This document shows positions 43,294 to 53,700 of a stretch of DNA of 64,000 bases, piece by piece. Origin of the DNA: Pseudomonas fildesensis (lineage in GTDB: Bacteria; Pseudomonadota; Gammaproteobacteria; Pseudomonadales; Pseudomonadaceae); the NCBI RefSeq assembly GCF_001050345.1, contig NZ_LFMW01000005.1, forward strand, positions 1 through 64,000, given 5' to 3'. The translations under genes and the position numbers were made by a program. The notes beneath the pieces are model-generated. The model did not search any database and was not told where the DNA came from. It saw only the letters and a program-made list of their open reading frames with translations. The stretch's first letter is position 1, and each line of letters begins with the position of its first letter.

Positions 43294-45245
43294 ATCACCA
43301 GGTAGGCGCGGCCCATATGGCAACTGAGGTTGGCGCCGACTTCGGCGTTGCCCAAGGTGATGCCCAATGCACTCAGCAAGCCATCCACAATCGGGTCCAG
43401 CACCGGCGACAGAATGTTTTTTACTGCGCTCATCAGCGTATTGGTAATGGTTGTGAGCGAGCCCGAGACGCTCGACAGCGCCCCGCTCGGTGTGTTGCCG
43501 GGCGGAGGGTTGTAGGTCACCTGGAACGCACCCAGCGTGTTGACCAAACTGTTAACGATACCTGTAGCAGGAGGAACTGCCTTATAGGTTGGGGCCAGAT
43601 TCATGTCATTGACGGGGGATATCAGCAGGCTTTGACTGCCGCCTCCCACGGTCGCATGCACAACGGATAACGATAAACTGCCTCCCACGCCGGCCTTGCG
43701 TGGCCCACAACCAAATATTCCCGCGCAGGTCTGCACGCCAATATCGACCAGTGCCACGGGCGACACGTTGGCTACCGCAGCCGAAGAAAATGCCTGCGCT
43801 GAATCAACTTTCCCTACCGATATATCCGCCAGCGCAGTGCCGACCTGAACGGTCAGTGACTTTGTCGCATTGCTTGCACAACTGAAATCCGTGACATAGC
43901 TTTTCGCGCTAGCGACTTCGATGTTGATGTCCAGGCCGGTCAGCAACTGAACATCGGTATGGTCACAAGGCTTCAAAAGCAGGCACAAAACCGGGTCCAA
44001 CAGGCCCACTAGGTTCAGGTGCAACAGGTTGTTCACGACGCTGGTAACGGGGGTCGTTATCGCAGAAACCGCAGACGTCAGTTCATTGACTGTCTTGAGC
44101 ACCGGTAGCTGAATAGACACCACCGTACGGACTTGCGCCGTGCGCACAAAAATCTGATCCGTCTGCGGAGTCTTCGACAACCCGGCCTTCGCCAGGGCTG
44201 GATTGCCGATGGCCGACAATTGCGGGGGTTCAATCACTTTGGTCTGAATCGAGACATTCCCTATCAACGGGACATTCAACTGAGCCGCAGCACTCACCGC
44301 GTTCTTGCTGCTGGACAGTTGCGCTACCGTCTCCAGTAGTTGAAACAACTGCACATTGGAATTCAAGGCGGAGACCGGTGTTCCGGTGGCGACTTTCAGG
44401 AGGTCCCCCACCTTCAACAACGGGGTGTTTGGAGCGATCGTTTTCAGTGAAATCACGTCATTGATAACGGCCGTGGCCACCGCGCCGTTTTTCTGCAAAA
44501 CCTTCACCGCAGCGTCGATAAATTGGGTGGCGGACACAGCCGTGTTCAGCAGCGTGTCGTAATCACCCGCCGTTACATTCAATTGAATCGCCAACTGGTC
44601 CAGATAACCGAGCAGGTTCACGTTGGTTTGCAGCAAACCATTCCAGCCCGCCGCTGTGAGCGATAGGCTGCCGCCCAACAAATTGCCCATGACCAGATTC
44701 AGCATCGGGGATTTGGTGGAATCAACCGTCGCTAGGTTGCTGCGAATCGTCAGTTGCGCCACCGGCGGCGCCAAGGCCGCCACCGCTGTCGCGCTCAACG
44801 CGGTTTGCGCCGCGATCGACCCACCGCTGAACATATTCCAGATGCCGCTGGCGATACCGGTCATCACGCTGCGGGTCGCCACGACGCGGATCGCATCGCT
44901 TTGGGTGGCGTCGGCGGTAAACACGCGCATGTTGTTGGCGTTGGTCACCAGCGTGCCGCAGGTCACCGCCAAGCCTCGACTGGTGTCGCCAGCCACCACG
45001 GTGAAGCCGTTGCGCGTGGCGTTCTGCTTGGCGTAGTCGTTGGCGGTGGTGGTGGGGCTGCACAGCCCGCCGCGGTTGGCGGCTTCGAGCGCCGAGGTAT
45101 CGGCGATGGACTGCAATTTGCGCTTTTCGAGGTACAGGCGTCCGCTGTCGACCGACAACAGCAGGAACACCAGGGCCATCGCCAGGGTTCCAACCGCCAT
45201 TAACCCAATCGCACCACGCTGCTTGGAACGAAGTCGGGGAGACAT
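43290..45245 (-). CDS. tadG: TadG-like pilus assembly protein
   Basis: A 651-residue protein with an N-terminal anchor (QRGAIGLMAVGTLAMALVFLLLSVDSGRLYLEKRKLQ), the hallmark of TadG and TadE-like proteins, followed by LQSIADTSALEAANRGG. The large C-terminal region is Val/Thr/Ala-rich and extracytoplasmic, with several cysteines, including a CAGIFGCGP stretch, and repeats of NNLLHLNLVG-like hydrophobic units. A clear von Willebrand A MIDAS is not seen. It stands apart from the main tad operon and convergent with pprA, overlapping by four bases. Confidence 0.85.
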   Translation of the reverse strand: MSPRLRSKQRGAIGLMAVGTLAMALVFLLLSVDSGRLYLEKRKLQSIADTSALEAANRGGLCSPTTTANDYAKQNATRNGFTVVAGDTSRGLAVTCGTLVTNANNMRVFTADATQSDAIRVVATRSVMTGIASGIWNMFSGGSIAAQTALSATAVAALAPPVAQLTIRSNLATVDSTKSPMLNLVMGNLLGGSLSLTAAGWNGLLQTNVNLLGYLDQLAIQLNVTAGDYDTLLNTAVSATQFIDAAVKVLQKNGAVATAVINDVISLKTIAPNTPLLKVGDLLKVATGTPVSALNSNVQLFQLLETVAQLSSSKNAVSAAAQLNVPLIGNVSIQTKVIEPPQLSAIGNPALAKAGLSKTPQTDQIFVRTAQVRTVVSIQLPVLKTVNELTSAVSAITTPVTSVVNNLLHLNLVGLLDPVLCLLLKPCDHTDVQLLTGLDINIEVASAKSYVTDFSCASNATKSLTVQVGTALADISVGKVDSAQAFSSAAVANVSPVALVDIGVQTCAGIFGCGPRKAGVGGSLSLSVVHATVGGGSQSLLISPVNDMNLAPTYKAVPPATGIVNSLVNTLGAFQVTYNPPPGNTPSGALSSVSGSLTTITNTLMSAVKNILSPVLDPIVDGLLSALGITLGNAEVGANLSCHMGRAYLVI

Positions 45246-45365
45246 CAGGCACTCCTTAGCGCTTACTCTCCGTAGTTGATTTGGAGTGTAGACAAGGCTT
45301 TGGAACTGCGCTGGCCAGTCGCCACATGAACGTATAGGGGAGATTTTGTGCCTGCCACAAAAAAA

Positions 45366-45454
45366 TGTGGGAGCGGGCTTGCTCGCGATGACGGCGTATC
45401 AGTCAAAGATGTATCGACTGACGCTGCGCTATCGCGCGCAAGCCCGCTCCCACA
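45366..45454. repeat. REPIN, GTGGGAGCGGGCTTGC type
   Basis: Two inverted REP arms: TGTGGGAGCGGGCTTGCTCGCG at the left and the matching complement ending 45454. The inner parts (GACGGCGTATCAGTC, GACTGACGCTGCGCTATC) also pair. It fills the gap between tadG and the DUF4136 gene whose stop is at 45473. Confidence 0.9.
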
Positions 45455-45472
45455 GGGGTTTGGTGGTGCTCT

Positions 45473-46030
45473 TTAGTGGGGTGGGTAGTTGGAGAGGACT
45501 TTGGTGACAGTGGTGCGGATGGCGTTGGTGCGGTCCTGGGGCTCAGGCGAACTGGCCATGATCTGCTCGTCGCTGCCGCGCCACACGAGTTTGCCGTCTT
45601 TGGCGTCGAGCAGGTCGATCTGGATGGTCGCCACCTTGTAGGTGATGTTGCGCGTTTCGTTGTACATCGGCGCGCCCCAGTAGCCGTTCCACGGCCCACC
45701 CCAGGCGCCGCCGTAGTTGGTGGTGACTTGTTGCTGGCGGTCTTCGACGATCAGGTAGGCCTGTACGTTCAGGTCTGCCTTGGCGCCCGGCGCGGCAGGG
45801 CGCAGGCCACGCTGGTCAAGTTGTTCGCCCACAGCCTGGCGGATGCGTTGTTCGGTGAGGTCACTTTTGATCCGGGGATCATCAGGGCGGTATTGCAGGG
45901 CCGGGGTTTTCCAGGCCCAACTGCGGTAGGCGCCGAAGTCCCGGCTGGCATCAAAATCGTGGTTGACCTGGCTGGTCTGGCAACCGCCCAGCAGCACGAC
46001 AAAAGCGAGCGTTGCGATACGACGAAGCAT
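45473..46030 (-). CDS. DUF4136 lipoprotein (first of a pair)
   Basis: A 185-residue lipoprotein (signal ends LLGGC, Gln at +2). The DUF4136 fold is recognised by DFDASRDFGAYRSWAWK near the N-terminus and GLRPAAPGAKADLNVQAYLI in the middle; the end repeats KVLSNYPPH. A Gly/Trp/Tyr-rich loop (YGGAWGGPWNGYWG) is characteristic. The function of the family is unknown. A second member follows upstream, 45 bases away. Confidence 0.85.
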   Translation of the reverse strand: MLRRIATLAFVVLLGGCQTSQVNHDFDASRDFGAYRSWAWKTPALQYRPDDPRIKSDLTEQRIRQAVGEQLDQRGLRPAAPGAKADLNVQAYLIVEDRQQQVTTNYGGAWGGPWNGYWGAPMYNETRNITYKVATIQIDLLDAKDGKLVWRGSDEQIMASSPEPQDRTNAIRTTVTKVLSNYPPH

Positions 46031-46075
46031 GGTTGTTCTCCAAAGAGCGACCCGAGCATTGGATGAGAATAGCTG

Positions 46076-46693
46076 TTAACTGGGAGGATACGCCGTCATT
46101 GCCTTTTGCACCGCCTGGCGCAATGCATCGCCCCGTTCACTGAGGCTGCCCTGGCTGCCGGTTTCAGCACTGGCGCTCCACACCGGTTGACCGCTGCGCG
46201 CGTCGAACAGATTGACGCGCACCACCACGACCTGCACTTCATAGGTGCGCACGATCGGCACCGAGTTGTACATGCCGTAGCCATTGCCATAGCGGTTGTA
46301 GCCGCCGTAACCGTAGCCGTAGTCGTCCTGAACTTGCTTGAGGCGCTTCTCCAGGCGCACGTCGGCGCTGACCAGCAGGTCTGGCGGCCGGTTGTCATGC
46401 AAAGGGCGCAGGCCGCGCTGGTCCAGCGCACCGCTGACCGCTTCGGCCACCTGGGCCGAATCCGCCCAGGCCGTGCCCGCTGGCAACTGGCCGTTGCGCC
46501 AGGCCCAATTGCGGTAGGCGCCGTAATCGCGCACCGGCGCGGGGTAGGCGCTGGTATCGAAGGTGTTGGCCGCCTGGGCGGGCGCTGGCGGCATGGGGGC
46601 CGAGGCCGCCACGTAAGGGTTGGGGCTGGAACAAGCGGCTAAGCCCAGGTACAGCGGCCCCACAGACAACAGGATTAAACAGAGACGACGCAT
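46076..46693 (-). CDS. DUF4136 lipoprotein (second of a pair)
   Basis: A 205-residue lipoprotein (signal LGLAAC, Ser at +2, outer-membrane type). It shares with its neighbour the order [35 protein letters not shown], a Gly/Tyr-rich loop ([16 protein letters not shown]) and the end MTAYPPS. The shared pattern points to tandem duplication with later divergence. No catalytic residues are evident. Role unknown, probably an envelope structure. Confidence 0.85.
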   Translation of the reverse strand: MRRLCLILLSVGPLYLGLAACSSPNPYVAASAPMPPAPAQAANTFDTSAYPAPVRDYGAYRNWAWRNGQLPAGTAWADSAQVAEAVSGALDQRGLRPLHDNRPPDLLVSADVRLEKRLKQVQDDYGYGYGGYNRYGNGYGMYNSVPIVRTYEVQVVVVRVNLFDARSGQPVWSASAETGSQGSLSERGDALRQAVQKAMTAYPPS

Positions 46694-46717
46694 TTCGACC
46701 TCCGCAGACTGGGCCGC

Positions 46718-47467
46718 TTAAACCGGACGGCAGATCCAGTGCAAATAACGCCCAAGTCCGGCAAAGCTTGGGTGACGACGGTGAGCGAGTTCCATCTCCA
46801 CAAGTTCCTGCAAGTCAGCGCGGGCCTGGAATTCCACCGGCATATAGTCGTGGAATACCCGCACGCCACTTTGGCTTTCGACCTGCCAAAGGCCTTCTAG
46901 TTGCGCCGCCAGCTCGCGCGGGTCCAGCGGTTGTTGCGGCGTAAGGCTCTGCTTTTCGCCGGCCATGTCGTTCTTGCGCATTTTGCGGAAGTGGCCTTTG
47001 AGCAGGTTGCGGTAAATCAGCGCATCGCGGTTATAGAACGCCAAAGACAGCCAACCGCCAGGTACCGTCAGTTGGTGCAGCACCGGCAGAATCGCATGGG
47101 GCTCGGCCAACCATTCCAGCACGGCGTGGCACAGCACCAGGTCGTAGGGTTCGGTGAGTTGGCCGAGCAAATCCTGCCAGGGCGCGTGAATAAAGGTCGC
47201 CGTCTGCCCCGCATCGGCAAAGCGCTGGCGTGCGCCGTCGAGCATTGGCTCGGCGGGCTCGGCCAGTGTCACTTGATGGCCGCGTTCGGCCAGCCACAGC
47301 GACATATGCCCCAGCCCCGCGCCGATATCCAGCACGCGCAACGGGCGGTCCGGCAGGGCTTCGCTCAGGTCGGCCTGCAGCACCGCCAGGCGAATCGCGC
47401 CCTTCGCGCCGCCGTAGATCTTCTCGGCGAAACGCGTGGCAAGCTGGTCGAAATGGCGATCACTCAT
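46718..47467 (-). CDS. cmoM: tRNA 5-carboxymethoxyuridine methyltransferase CmoM
   Basis: A 249-residue class I SAM-dependent methyltransferase. The SAM-binding motif is VLDIGAGLGHMS, and HAVLEWLAEPHAIL lies near motif IV. CmoM methylates 5-carboxymethoxyuridine at position 34 of certain tRNAs; the SmtA/CmoM family resemblance covers the whole protein. I set the start at ATG 47467, which overlaps the MazG stop by eight bases (coupled translation). Confidence 0.86.
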   Translation of the reverse strand: MSDRHFDQLATRFAEKIYGGAKGAIRLAVLQADLSEALPDRPLRVLDIGAGLGHMSLWLAERGHQVTLAEPAEPMLDGARQRFADAGQTATFIHAPWQDLLGQLTEPYDLVLCHAVLEWLAEPHAILPVLHQLTVPGGWLSLAFYNRDALIYRNLLKGHFRKMRKNDMAGEKQSLTPQQPLDPRELAAQLEGLWQVESQSGVRVFHDYMPVEFQARADLQELVEMELAHRRHPSFAGLGRYLHWICRPV

Positions 47468-47768
47468 GGGCAAACCGCCGTTCGCTGTCGGCCAATTTGG
47501 CGCGCACCACCTCGTTCATGTCCAGGCCCAGTTCGCTGCACAGCAGCAGCAGGTACAGGACGATATCGCCGACTTCCTGGCCGGCGTGGGCGAGTTTATC
47601 CGCGGGCAACTGGCGCGATTGGTCTTCGCTGAGCCATTGGAAGATTTCCACCAGCTCGGCCATTTCCACACTGGCGGCCATGGCCAGGTTTTTCGGGCTA
47701 TGGAACTGCTTCCAGTCGTTGGTATCGCGGATGCGGTGTAGGCGTTCGGTGAGGTGTTCGAGGTTCAT
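47460..47768 (-). CDS. MazG-like nucleotide pyrophosphohydrolase
   Basis: A 102-residue all-alpha NTP pyrophosphatase-type protein. The metal-binding residues are in MAASVEMAELVEIFQW (EExxE-like) and HAGQEVGDIVLYLLLLC (ExxD). Relatives hydrolyse dUTP, dCTP or damaged dNTPs to monophosphates. ATG 47768 has AGGAG upstream; reading the frame further upstream gives only low-quality, non-homologous sequence. It overlaps cmoM, suggesting one operon. Confidence 0.85.
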   Translation of the reverse strand: MNLEHLTERLHRIRDTNDWKQFHSPKNLAMAASVEMAELVEIFQWLSEDQSRQLPADKLAHAGQEVGDIVLYLLLLCSELGLDMNEVVRAKLADSERRFAHE

Positions 47769-47825
47769 GCGGGGGCTCCTGAAGGGGTATAGCTTCGGGG
47801 GGATGAGCGGGGAAGGCAAGTTAAT

Positions 47826-47854
47826 CCCTGTGGCGAGCGGGCTTGCCACAAGGG
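47826..47854. repeat. Short palindromic repeat, TGTGGCGAGCGGGCTTGCCACA type
   Basis: CCCTGTGGC and GCCACAAGGG-type arms pair across GAGCGGGCTT, one mismatch inside. The GCGGGCTTGC core is related to the REP arms elsewhere, but the flanks differ. It lies just past the pbpC stop. Confidence 0.7.
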
Positions 47855-47869
47855 AGGTATGCAACTTGG

Positions 47870-50200
47870 TTAGTCGACGACGCTGAATTCGATTCGGGCG
47901 GTTTGGCCGGCTTCGTCGAGGACGCTGAGTTGGTAGCGGCCGAGCTGTTCGAAGCTGGCGTTGACGCTGTCTTGGTTGGCGCTGTCGCCCAGGGGGGCGC
48001 CGTTGAGGAACCACCACCGTCGGCCACTGCCGCCCAGGGCCGAGATTTTCAGGCGCAGGGATTGTTGGCTGGCGGCGGGCAGGCGCAGTTGGTCGCCTTC
48101 GCGTACACCGACAATCGACAAGGGCGAAGACGCCGCCAGCGCCGGAGGCGGGCAATCCGGGTCGGCGGCCGGGATTCGCGCTTCACGGCGTTCCACCCTG
48201 GGTAACCAGGGCTCCAACGGCGCGGGCCACAGGGCGATGTCCCGGGAGACCGCGCCCGGGCAATGAGCGTCCACGCGCAGGCCCTTGGCGTTGACCCACA
48301 CGGTTTCCTTCAGCCCCACACTCAGCGGTTGATCCAAAGCCTGCAGGGTCGGCGGAGTGGTGTTGTCCAGCGTCCAGGCGAAGCGTTGGCGGCGGCAATT
48401 GGGGTCACTGCGGCTCATGGGCTGACCCAAAGGCCAACAGATCGCCGCAACGCCGACATTAGCCGGCACGGGCTTAACCGGCGCGGTGATCCCGCGCTGG
48501 CTGTCGCGGTTGGTCAGCACATCGTGCACCTGCAACATCAACGGCGCCGCCGAGGCCAACCCGAACTGGCCGGGCACCGGGGTGCCGTCAGGCCGGCCGA
48601 TCCACACGCCGATCAGGTAACGCGGCCCCACGCCAATCGCCCAGGCATCCCGAAAGCCATAGCTGGTGCCGGTTTTCCAGGCCAGCGCCGGCCGCTGCAC
48701 CAGTTCGGCACGCGGGTCACGGTCGGGGCGGGCCTGGCCGCTGAGGATACGCCGCACAATCCAGGCGGCCCCTGGCGACAGTAATGGCCGCTCTCTAAGC
48801 GTATCGTCCGGCTGTAATCGAATGGTGGCGCTCCTGCCGTCCCGGGCGAAGGCGCTATACCCGCTCACCAAGTCTTCCAGACGACTGCCCGCACCGCCCA
48901 GGATCAGCGCCAGGTTCGGCTCGGCCAGCGCAGGCAACGCCAGGGGCACGCCGCCGATACGCATCTGGGCGGCAAACCGTTTCGGCCCGTAGGCCTCCAG
49001 CAATTGCACCGCCGGCAGGTTCAGCGAACTCGACAACGCCGTACTCGCCGGCACCGCGCCGGTAAACCCCATGGAGAAGTTGCCCGGTCGGTAATCGCCA
49101 TAACGCCGGGGCACGTCCTGCAGCAGGGATTCGGAGTGAATCAACCCCTCGTCCAGGGCCATGCCATACAGGAACGGCTTCAAGGTCGAACCCGGCGAGC
49201 GCAGGGCGCTGATCATGTCCACATGGCCAAAACGCTTGGTGTCGTTGATGTCCACCGAGCCCAGGTAGGCGCGCACGGCCATGGTTTCTTCTTCCACCAC
49301 CAGAATCGCGGCCGAGGTGTGTTCCGGCAACCGCGCGCGCCAGCCCAGCAGCAGGTCTTCGAGACGGCGTTGCAGGGTGGCATCCACGGTCGTGCGGATC
49401 AGCGGCGGGCTGTCGGGGCGGTTCAGGCGGCGGGCAAGCAAGGGCGCCAGGCTCGGTTCCAGACGCGGCGCGAGCAGCAGCGGCTCTTCGAGGGCTTCAT
49501 CGACCGCCGATTGCGGCCAGACCTGGAATTCGGCGAGGCGGCGCAGCACCTTGTCCCGGGCTTGCTGGGCGCGCTGCGGGTGACGGTCGGGACGCAGGCG
49601 GCTGGGCGCCTGGGGCAATACCGCGAGCAACGCGGCTTCGGCGTGGGTCAGTTGCTGAGGGGACTTGCCCAGGTAGGCCCAACTCGCCGCCGCCACGCCC
49701 TGCAACGTGCCGCCAAAGGGCGCGCGGTTCAGGTACAGGTTGAGGATCTGCTCCTTGGACAAGTGCCATTCCAACTGCGCGGTGCGCCACAGTTGGCGCA
49801 ACTTGCCGTGGAACGTGCGCGAGTGCGGATCGAGCAAACGCGCCACCTGCATCGACAAAGTGCTGCCGCCGGACACCACCCGCGCGCCAGTCAGGTTCTG
49901 CCACGTCGCCCGTACCAGCGCGAGCGGATTTACGCCGGGATGCTGATAAAACCAACGGTCTTCGTACGTCAGCAAAGCATCCAGGTAGTACGGCGATACC
50001 TCACTCGTCTGCACCGGATAACGCCACACACCATTGGCATCGGCAAACCGCCACAACGGCGTGCCATCCTCGGCCAGCACCACACGCGCCAGGTCATCCT
50101 GGGGCAGTGGCAACGGCCAGATGCGGTCGGCCAGCCACAGCAAGGCAATCACCAACAGCAAGCTGGCAAGGGTACAACGCGCAACAAAACGCAAATTCAA
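47870..50200 (-). CDS. pbpC: Penicillin-binding protein 1C
   Basis: A 776-residue bifunctional murein enzyme. After one N-terminal helix, the GT51 glycosyltransferase has EDRWFYQHPGVNP (catalytic Glu) and GGSTLSMQVARLL; the transpeptidase has SxxK in PGSTLKPFLYG, an SxN-type SSSLN and the KTGTS motif; a C-terminal BiPBP-type domain follows (from about 690). PbpC is usually encoded with an alpha-2-macroglobulin protein, here 500 bases away on the same strand, and the pair is thought to repair damaged cell wall. No clear ribosome site was needed for the choice of ATG. Confidence 0.93.
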   Translation of the reverse strand: MNLRFVARCTLASLLLVIALLWLADRIWPLPLPQDDLARVVLAEDGTPLWRFADANGVWRYPVQTSEVSPYYLDALLTYEDRWFYQHPGVNPLALVRATWQNLTGARVVSGGSTLSMQVARLLDPHSRTFHGKLRQLWRTAQLEWHLSKEQILNLYLNRAPFGGTLQGVAAASWAYLGKSPQQLTHAEAALLAVLPQAPSRLRPDRHPQRAQQARDKVLRRLAEFQVWPQSAVDEALEEPLLLAPRLEPSLAPLLARRLNRPDSPPLIRTTVDATLQRRLEDLLLGWRARLPEHTSAAILVVEEETMAVRAYLGSVDINDTKRFGHVDMISALRSPGSTLKPFLYGMALDEGLIHSESLLQDVPRRYGDYRPGNFSMGFTGAVPASTALSSSLNLPAVQLLEAYGPKRFAAQMRIGGVPLALPALAEPNLALILGGAGSRLEDLVSGYSAFARDGRSATIRLQPDDTLRERPLLSPGAAWIVRRILSGQARPDRDPRAELVQRPALAWKTGTSYGFRDAWAIGVGPRYLIGVWIGRPDGTPVPGQFGLASAAPLMLQVHDVLTNRDSQRGITAPVKPVPANVGVAAICWPLGQPMSRSDPNCRRQRFAWTLDNTTPPTLQALDQPLSVGLKETVWVNAKGLRVDAHCPGAVSRDIALWPAPLEPWLPRVERREARIPAADPDCPPPALAASSPLSIVGVREGDQLRLPAASQQSLRLKISALGGSGRRWWFLNGAPLGDSANQDSVNASFEQLGRYQLSVLDEAGQTARIEFSVVD

Positions 50201-50298
50201 CCGGCTAAACCTCTATGCTTCGGGGAACTAGCCGCGCCCCATCGCGACCAAAGGCTCAGTCCTGGCAATTTCGTCCACTTATTCATCGAGACACACCT

Positions 50299-50589
50299 AT
50301 GCAAGCAGACTTTTTCGGATGGCTGGGTCACACACTCGGCTTGATCATCCACTACATCGTCGAGTTCTTCAGCGGGCTGTTCAATATGCTGTCCAATGCC
50401 GGCGGCGATTTTGTCGAAGGCATGTCCAGGGCGCTGGGCATGGACACGTCGATCATCAGCATCATCACCCTGATCATCGGCCTGCTCTTCCTGTATTCCG
50501 CCGTGCGCGCGTTCATGCGCGCCTCGATCATCATCGGCGTCATCTGGCTAATGCTCGGCCTCTGGCTCCTCAGCTGGATCGTCCACTAA
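50299..50589 (+). CDS. Small membrane protein of unknown function
   Basis: A 96-residue protein with an N-terminal helix (LGHTLGLIIHYIVEFFSGLF), a central soluble part and a C-terminal pair of helices (SIITLIIGLLFLYSAVRAFM and IIIGVIWLMLGLWLLSWIV). No ligand site or signal peptide is visible. ATG 50299 lies close to ACACACCT, with no strong ribosome site. It is on the opposite strand between the alpha-2-macroglobulin gene and pbpC. Function not recognised. Confidence 0.7.
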   Translation: MQADFFGWLGHTLGLIIHYIVEFFSGLFNMLSNAGGDFVEGMSRALGMDTSIISIITLIIGLLFLYSAVRAFMRASIIIGVIWLMLGLWLLSWIVH

Positions 50590-50610
50590 CCCCAAAACAC
50601 CCAAATCCCC

Positions 50611-50700
50611 TGTGGTAGGGGGCTTGCTCCCGATGACGGTCTATCAGCCAAAAAATACATCGACTGATCCACAGCCATCGGGAGCAAGCCCCCTCCCACA
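50611..50700. repeat. REPIN, GTGGGAGGGGGCTTGC type
   Basis: Arms TGTGGTAGGGGGCTTGCTCCCGATGACGG (left) and the complement ending CCCCTCCCACA (right) flank a 20-30 base loop. The left arm has one change (TAGG for GAGG). It lies between the small membrane gene and the convergent alpha-2-macroglobulin gene. Confidence 0.9.
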
Positions 50701-50727
50701 TTTAGAACCCGTTACGCCAGTTAAACC

Positions 50728-53700
50728 TCAGCGGCCCTTAATCACCATATCCGCCGGCGTCTCTCCCACCGCCTGCCAGTTCGGCCGGTACATCGACTCC
50801 ACCTGCGGCGGCGGCACGCGGTAAGTCCCCGGTGTCACCGCCCGCGCCAGGTACAGCAGGTGCGTGGTGCCATAGCCATCCAGGTTCATCGCCGCCACAT
50901 AACGATCATCGCGGAACTCCTGGTGCTTGAGGGACGCGTTCTGCATCGACTCACGCCATTCCTTCACCTGGCTGCTGGCGTTCTCCAGGCTGGCGGCACT
51001 TTGCGCCAGGTTCTGGTTTTCGAGCTCCAGGCCGGCGGGCAGCAGGTCCACCACCAGCGCATCCGGCACACGCTGCTTGGCACTGACCGCCAAGTGCACC
51101 AGCACCAGATCGCCGCTGTTGAGGTTGCGCAGGTTCAGCGGCTGGCCATTCATGCCGAGGTATTCGCGGCGAATGCTCAGGTTTTCGCCGCCCGGTGCCG
51201 GCGGCACTTGGGGATAACCCGAGATCGTCAATTGCTGATACACCGGCGTATCGCCCTGATTGCTCAAGGTCAAATCGCCGGACAGCAGCTTGCCGTCCAG
51301 TTCCAGGCTCGACTGCTGATTATTCAACTCACGCACGCCGGCGCTGCCGTCGAGCAGCACTTTCCACGGCGACTCAGGCTTGGCAAAGCCGCCTCGCCCA
51401 GCGAGGAACAGCGAATTACGCTCCTGGGTCGACAGGTACGGGCTGGCCGCCAACTGGTCCGACAGCGTAAACAAGCGCTCTTCACGCGCGCCCTTGGCCA
51501 AATCGTTTTCTTCCAGCAACGCCAGAATCATCGCTTGATCCCGCAGCGGGCTGCCGTAATCGGCGAGCCAGTCTTTGGCGCTGCGCTGCGCCGCCAACCC
51601 GGCCAACAGCGCCTGATCAGCCCGCGGCTGGTCGCCCATCTTCTGCAGGGCAATGGCCAACTGCACCAGCGGCAACCCGGAACGCGCGTCGCTACGCCGC
51701 TCGAAAATACTGCGCAACGCGCCCAACGGCGCCTGCTGGCTGCGCGCCAGGACCATACCGGCGTAGGCCTGCACGGCAAAGCGCGTGTGCTCGGCGTTGT
51801 CGCTGTAGTCGACTTCGATCAGGTTGCGCTCCTGCACATAACGCAACAGCCGCTCACTGGCTTTCTTCAAGACTTCAGGCGGGACGGCAAAGCCCTGGTC
51901 GCGAGCGCGCAGCAGGAAGTCCGTCACGTAGGCCGTCAGCCAATATTCTTCCTCGCCATCCGCGCCCCACAAACCAAAGCTGCCGTTGTAGCGCTGCATG
52001 CCCAGCAGGCGTTCGATGCCCAGCTCGATCTTGCGTTTGCGTTCGGCATCCGGCTCGCCCTTGATGCCCAGGCGTTTGAGCAAGGCATCGTCGGCGTATA
52101 GCGACGGATAGAGACCACTGGCGGTTTGCTCCAGGCACCCGTAAGGGTAGGCCTTGAGCGCGGCGATCTGCGCGCCGAGGTTCAACGGCGGCCGACTCGA
52201 CAAACTCAGCAGTGCCTCGCGGCCCGACGCATCGAACTGATCAAGCGCACCTACCGGTAAACCCCATGGCTGATCCTTGAGCACAGCGCGGTAATGCTTG
52301 AGCAACGCCGGGTAGGCCGGACGTACGCCCAGGGTCCATTCGCGGCTGAACGGCGGCAGGTTTTCACCGGGCAGGTCCAGGCCATTGACCGTGACCTTGA
52401 CCTTGCCCTGCCCCAAACCGCCCCAGGCCTTCACCGGGATGCGCAGCGTGGTGCGCTGGCCTTGCTTGAGTTCAACCGTGTGCCCAGCTGCGTCGACAGG
52501 CTCCAACTGGCCTTCGACGCTGATTTGCACGTCAAGCTTCTGCGCCTTGCCCGACAGGTTGGAGAGGTCCAGCGCCAAGGTGGTCTGGTCGCCGCCTGCG
52601 AGGAAACGCGGCGCAGACAGCTCGGCAATCAGCGGGGCGGCGATCACGGTTTTGCCTTCGGCCATGCCGTAGCGGCCATCGCTCCAGGCCTGGGCCATCA
52701 GGCGCAGTTCGCCGTTGAAGTCGGGGATATTGACGCTGACTTCGCCCTCGCCTTTATCGTTCAAGGTCACCGGCGCGCTCTGCAAGGCGACGATGGTCAC
52801 GCTGGTGTCCGGGCGCTTGCCGCCCTTGGCCAACGCGGCGTCACCACCGAAAGCCAGGCTGGCCAGACGGCCCTGCCCCGCTTCGATCAACTGCCCGTAG
52901 ATGTCAAATTGGTCAACACCATAGGCCTTGCGGCCGAACAGGCTGGAGTAAGGGTCTGGTGTCGGGTATTCGGTGATATTGAGGATGCCCACGTCCACCG
53001 CCGCCAGCAGCACATGCACCTGTTTCGGCACGCTGCCATCGGCATTTTTTGCGGTGATCTTCACCGTCAGCGGTTGTTTGGGGCGCATTTTTTCCGGCGC
53101 GGTGAGGGTCAGGCCGAGCTTGCGCTGGGTGCGATCCAGCGGCAGATGAAGCAGGCCCACCGCACGTTTTGGTGTGATATTGGCTTTGCGCTCGCCAGGA
53201 CGAATCACCAGCGCACTCACATACAAATCATGCCGCGACCATTTCGGGTCGAGCTTTACCGCGAAGCTTTTGCCTTCGGCCGGCACATCGATTTCTTGCC
53301 ACCACAGCGGGCCTTCAGCAGATTCCACCATCAGGTAGCCCTTACCCGCAGCCGGTGGCGTCACGGTGACGTTGGCGGTATCAGCGTCGCCATAGGCCGG
53401 TTTGTCCAACGCCAGCTTGACCTGATCGGGACGCACGGCGCCACCTTCGGTGTTGTCCTGGGCCTGGTAGCCGGCCCAGAAACGCAGGCTGCTGACCAAA
53501 CCGGTCTGCGGGTCTTCAACCTCGACACGGTACGGGCCCCACTCCACCTGGAAGCTGACCTTGGCGGTGTCGCCAGCCTTGATGTTCAGTGTCTGTTCGT
53601 CGAGGTTGAGGAATTTTTCGTTGAAGTGATAGCTCCAGCCATCGCTGTCGGAGTAGTTCCAATAGTAGTCACGGCGCTCGCGCACCAGGCGCACCTTGAG

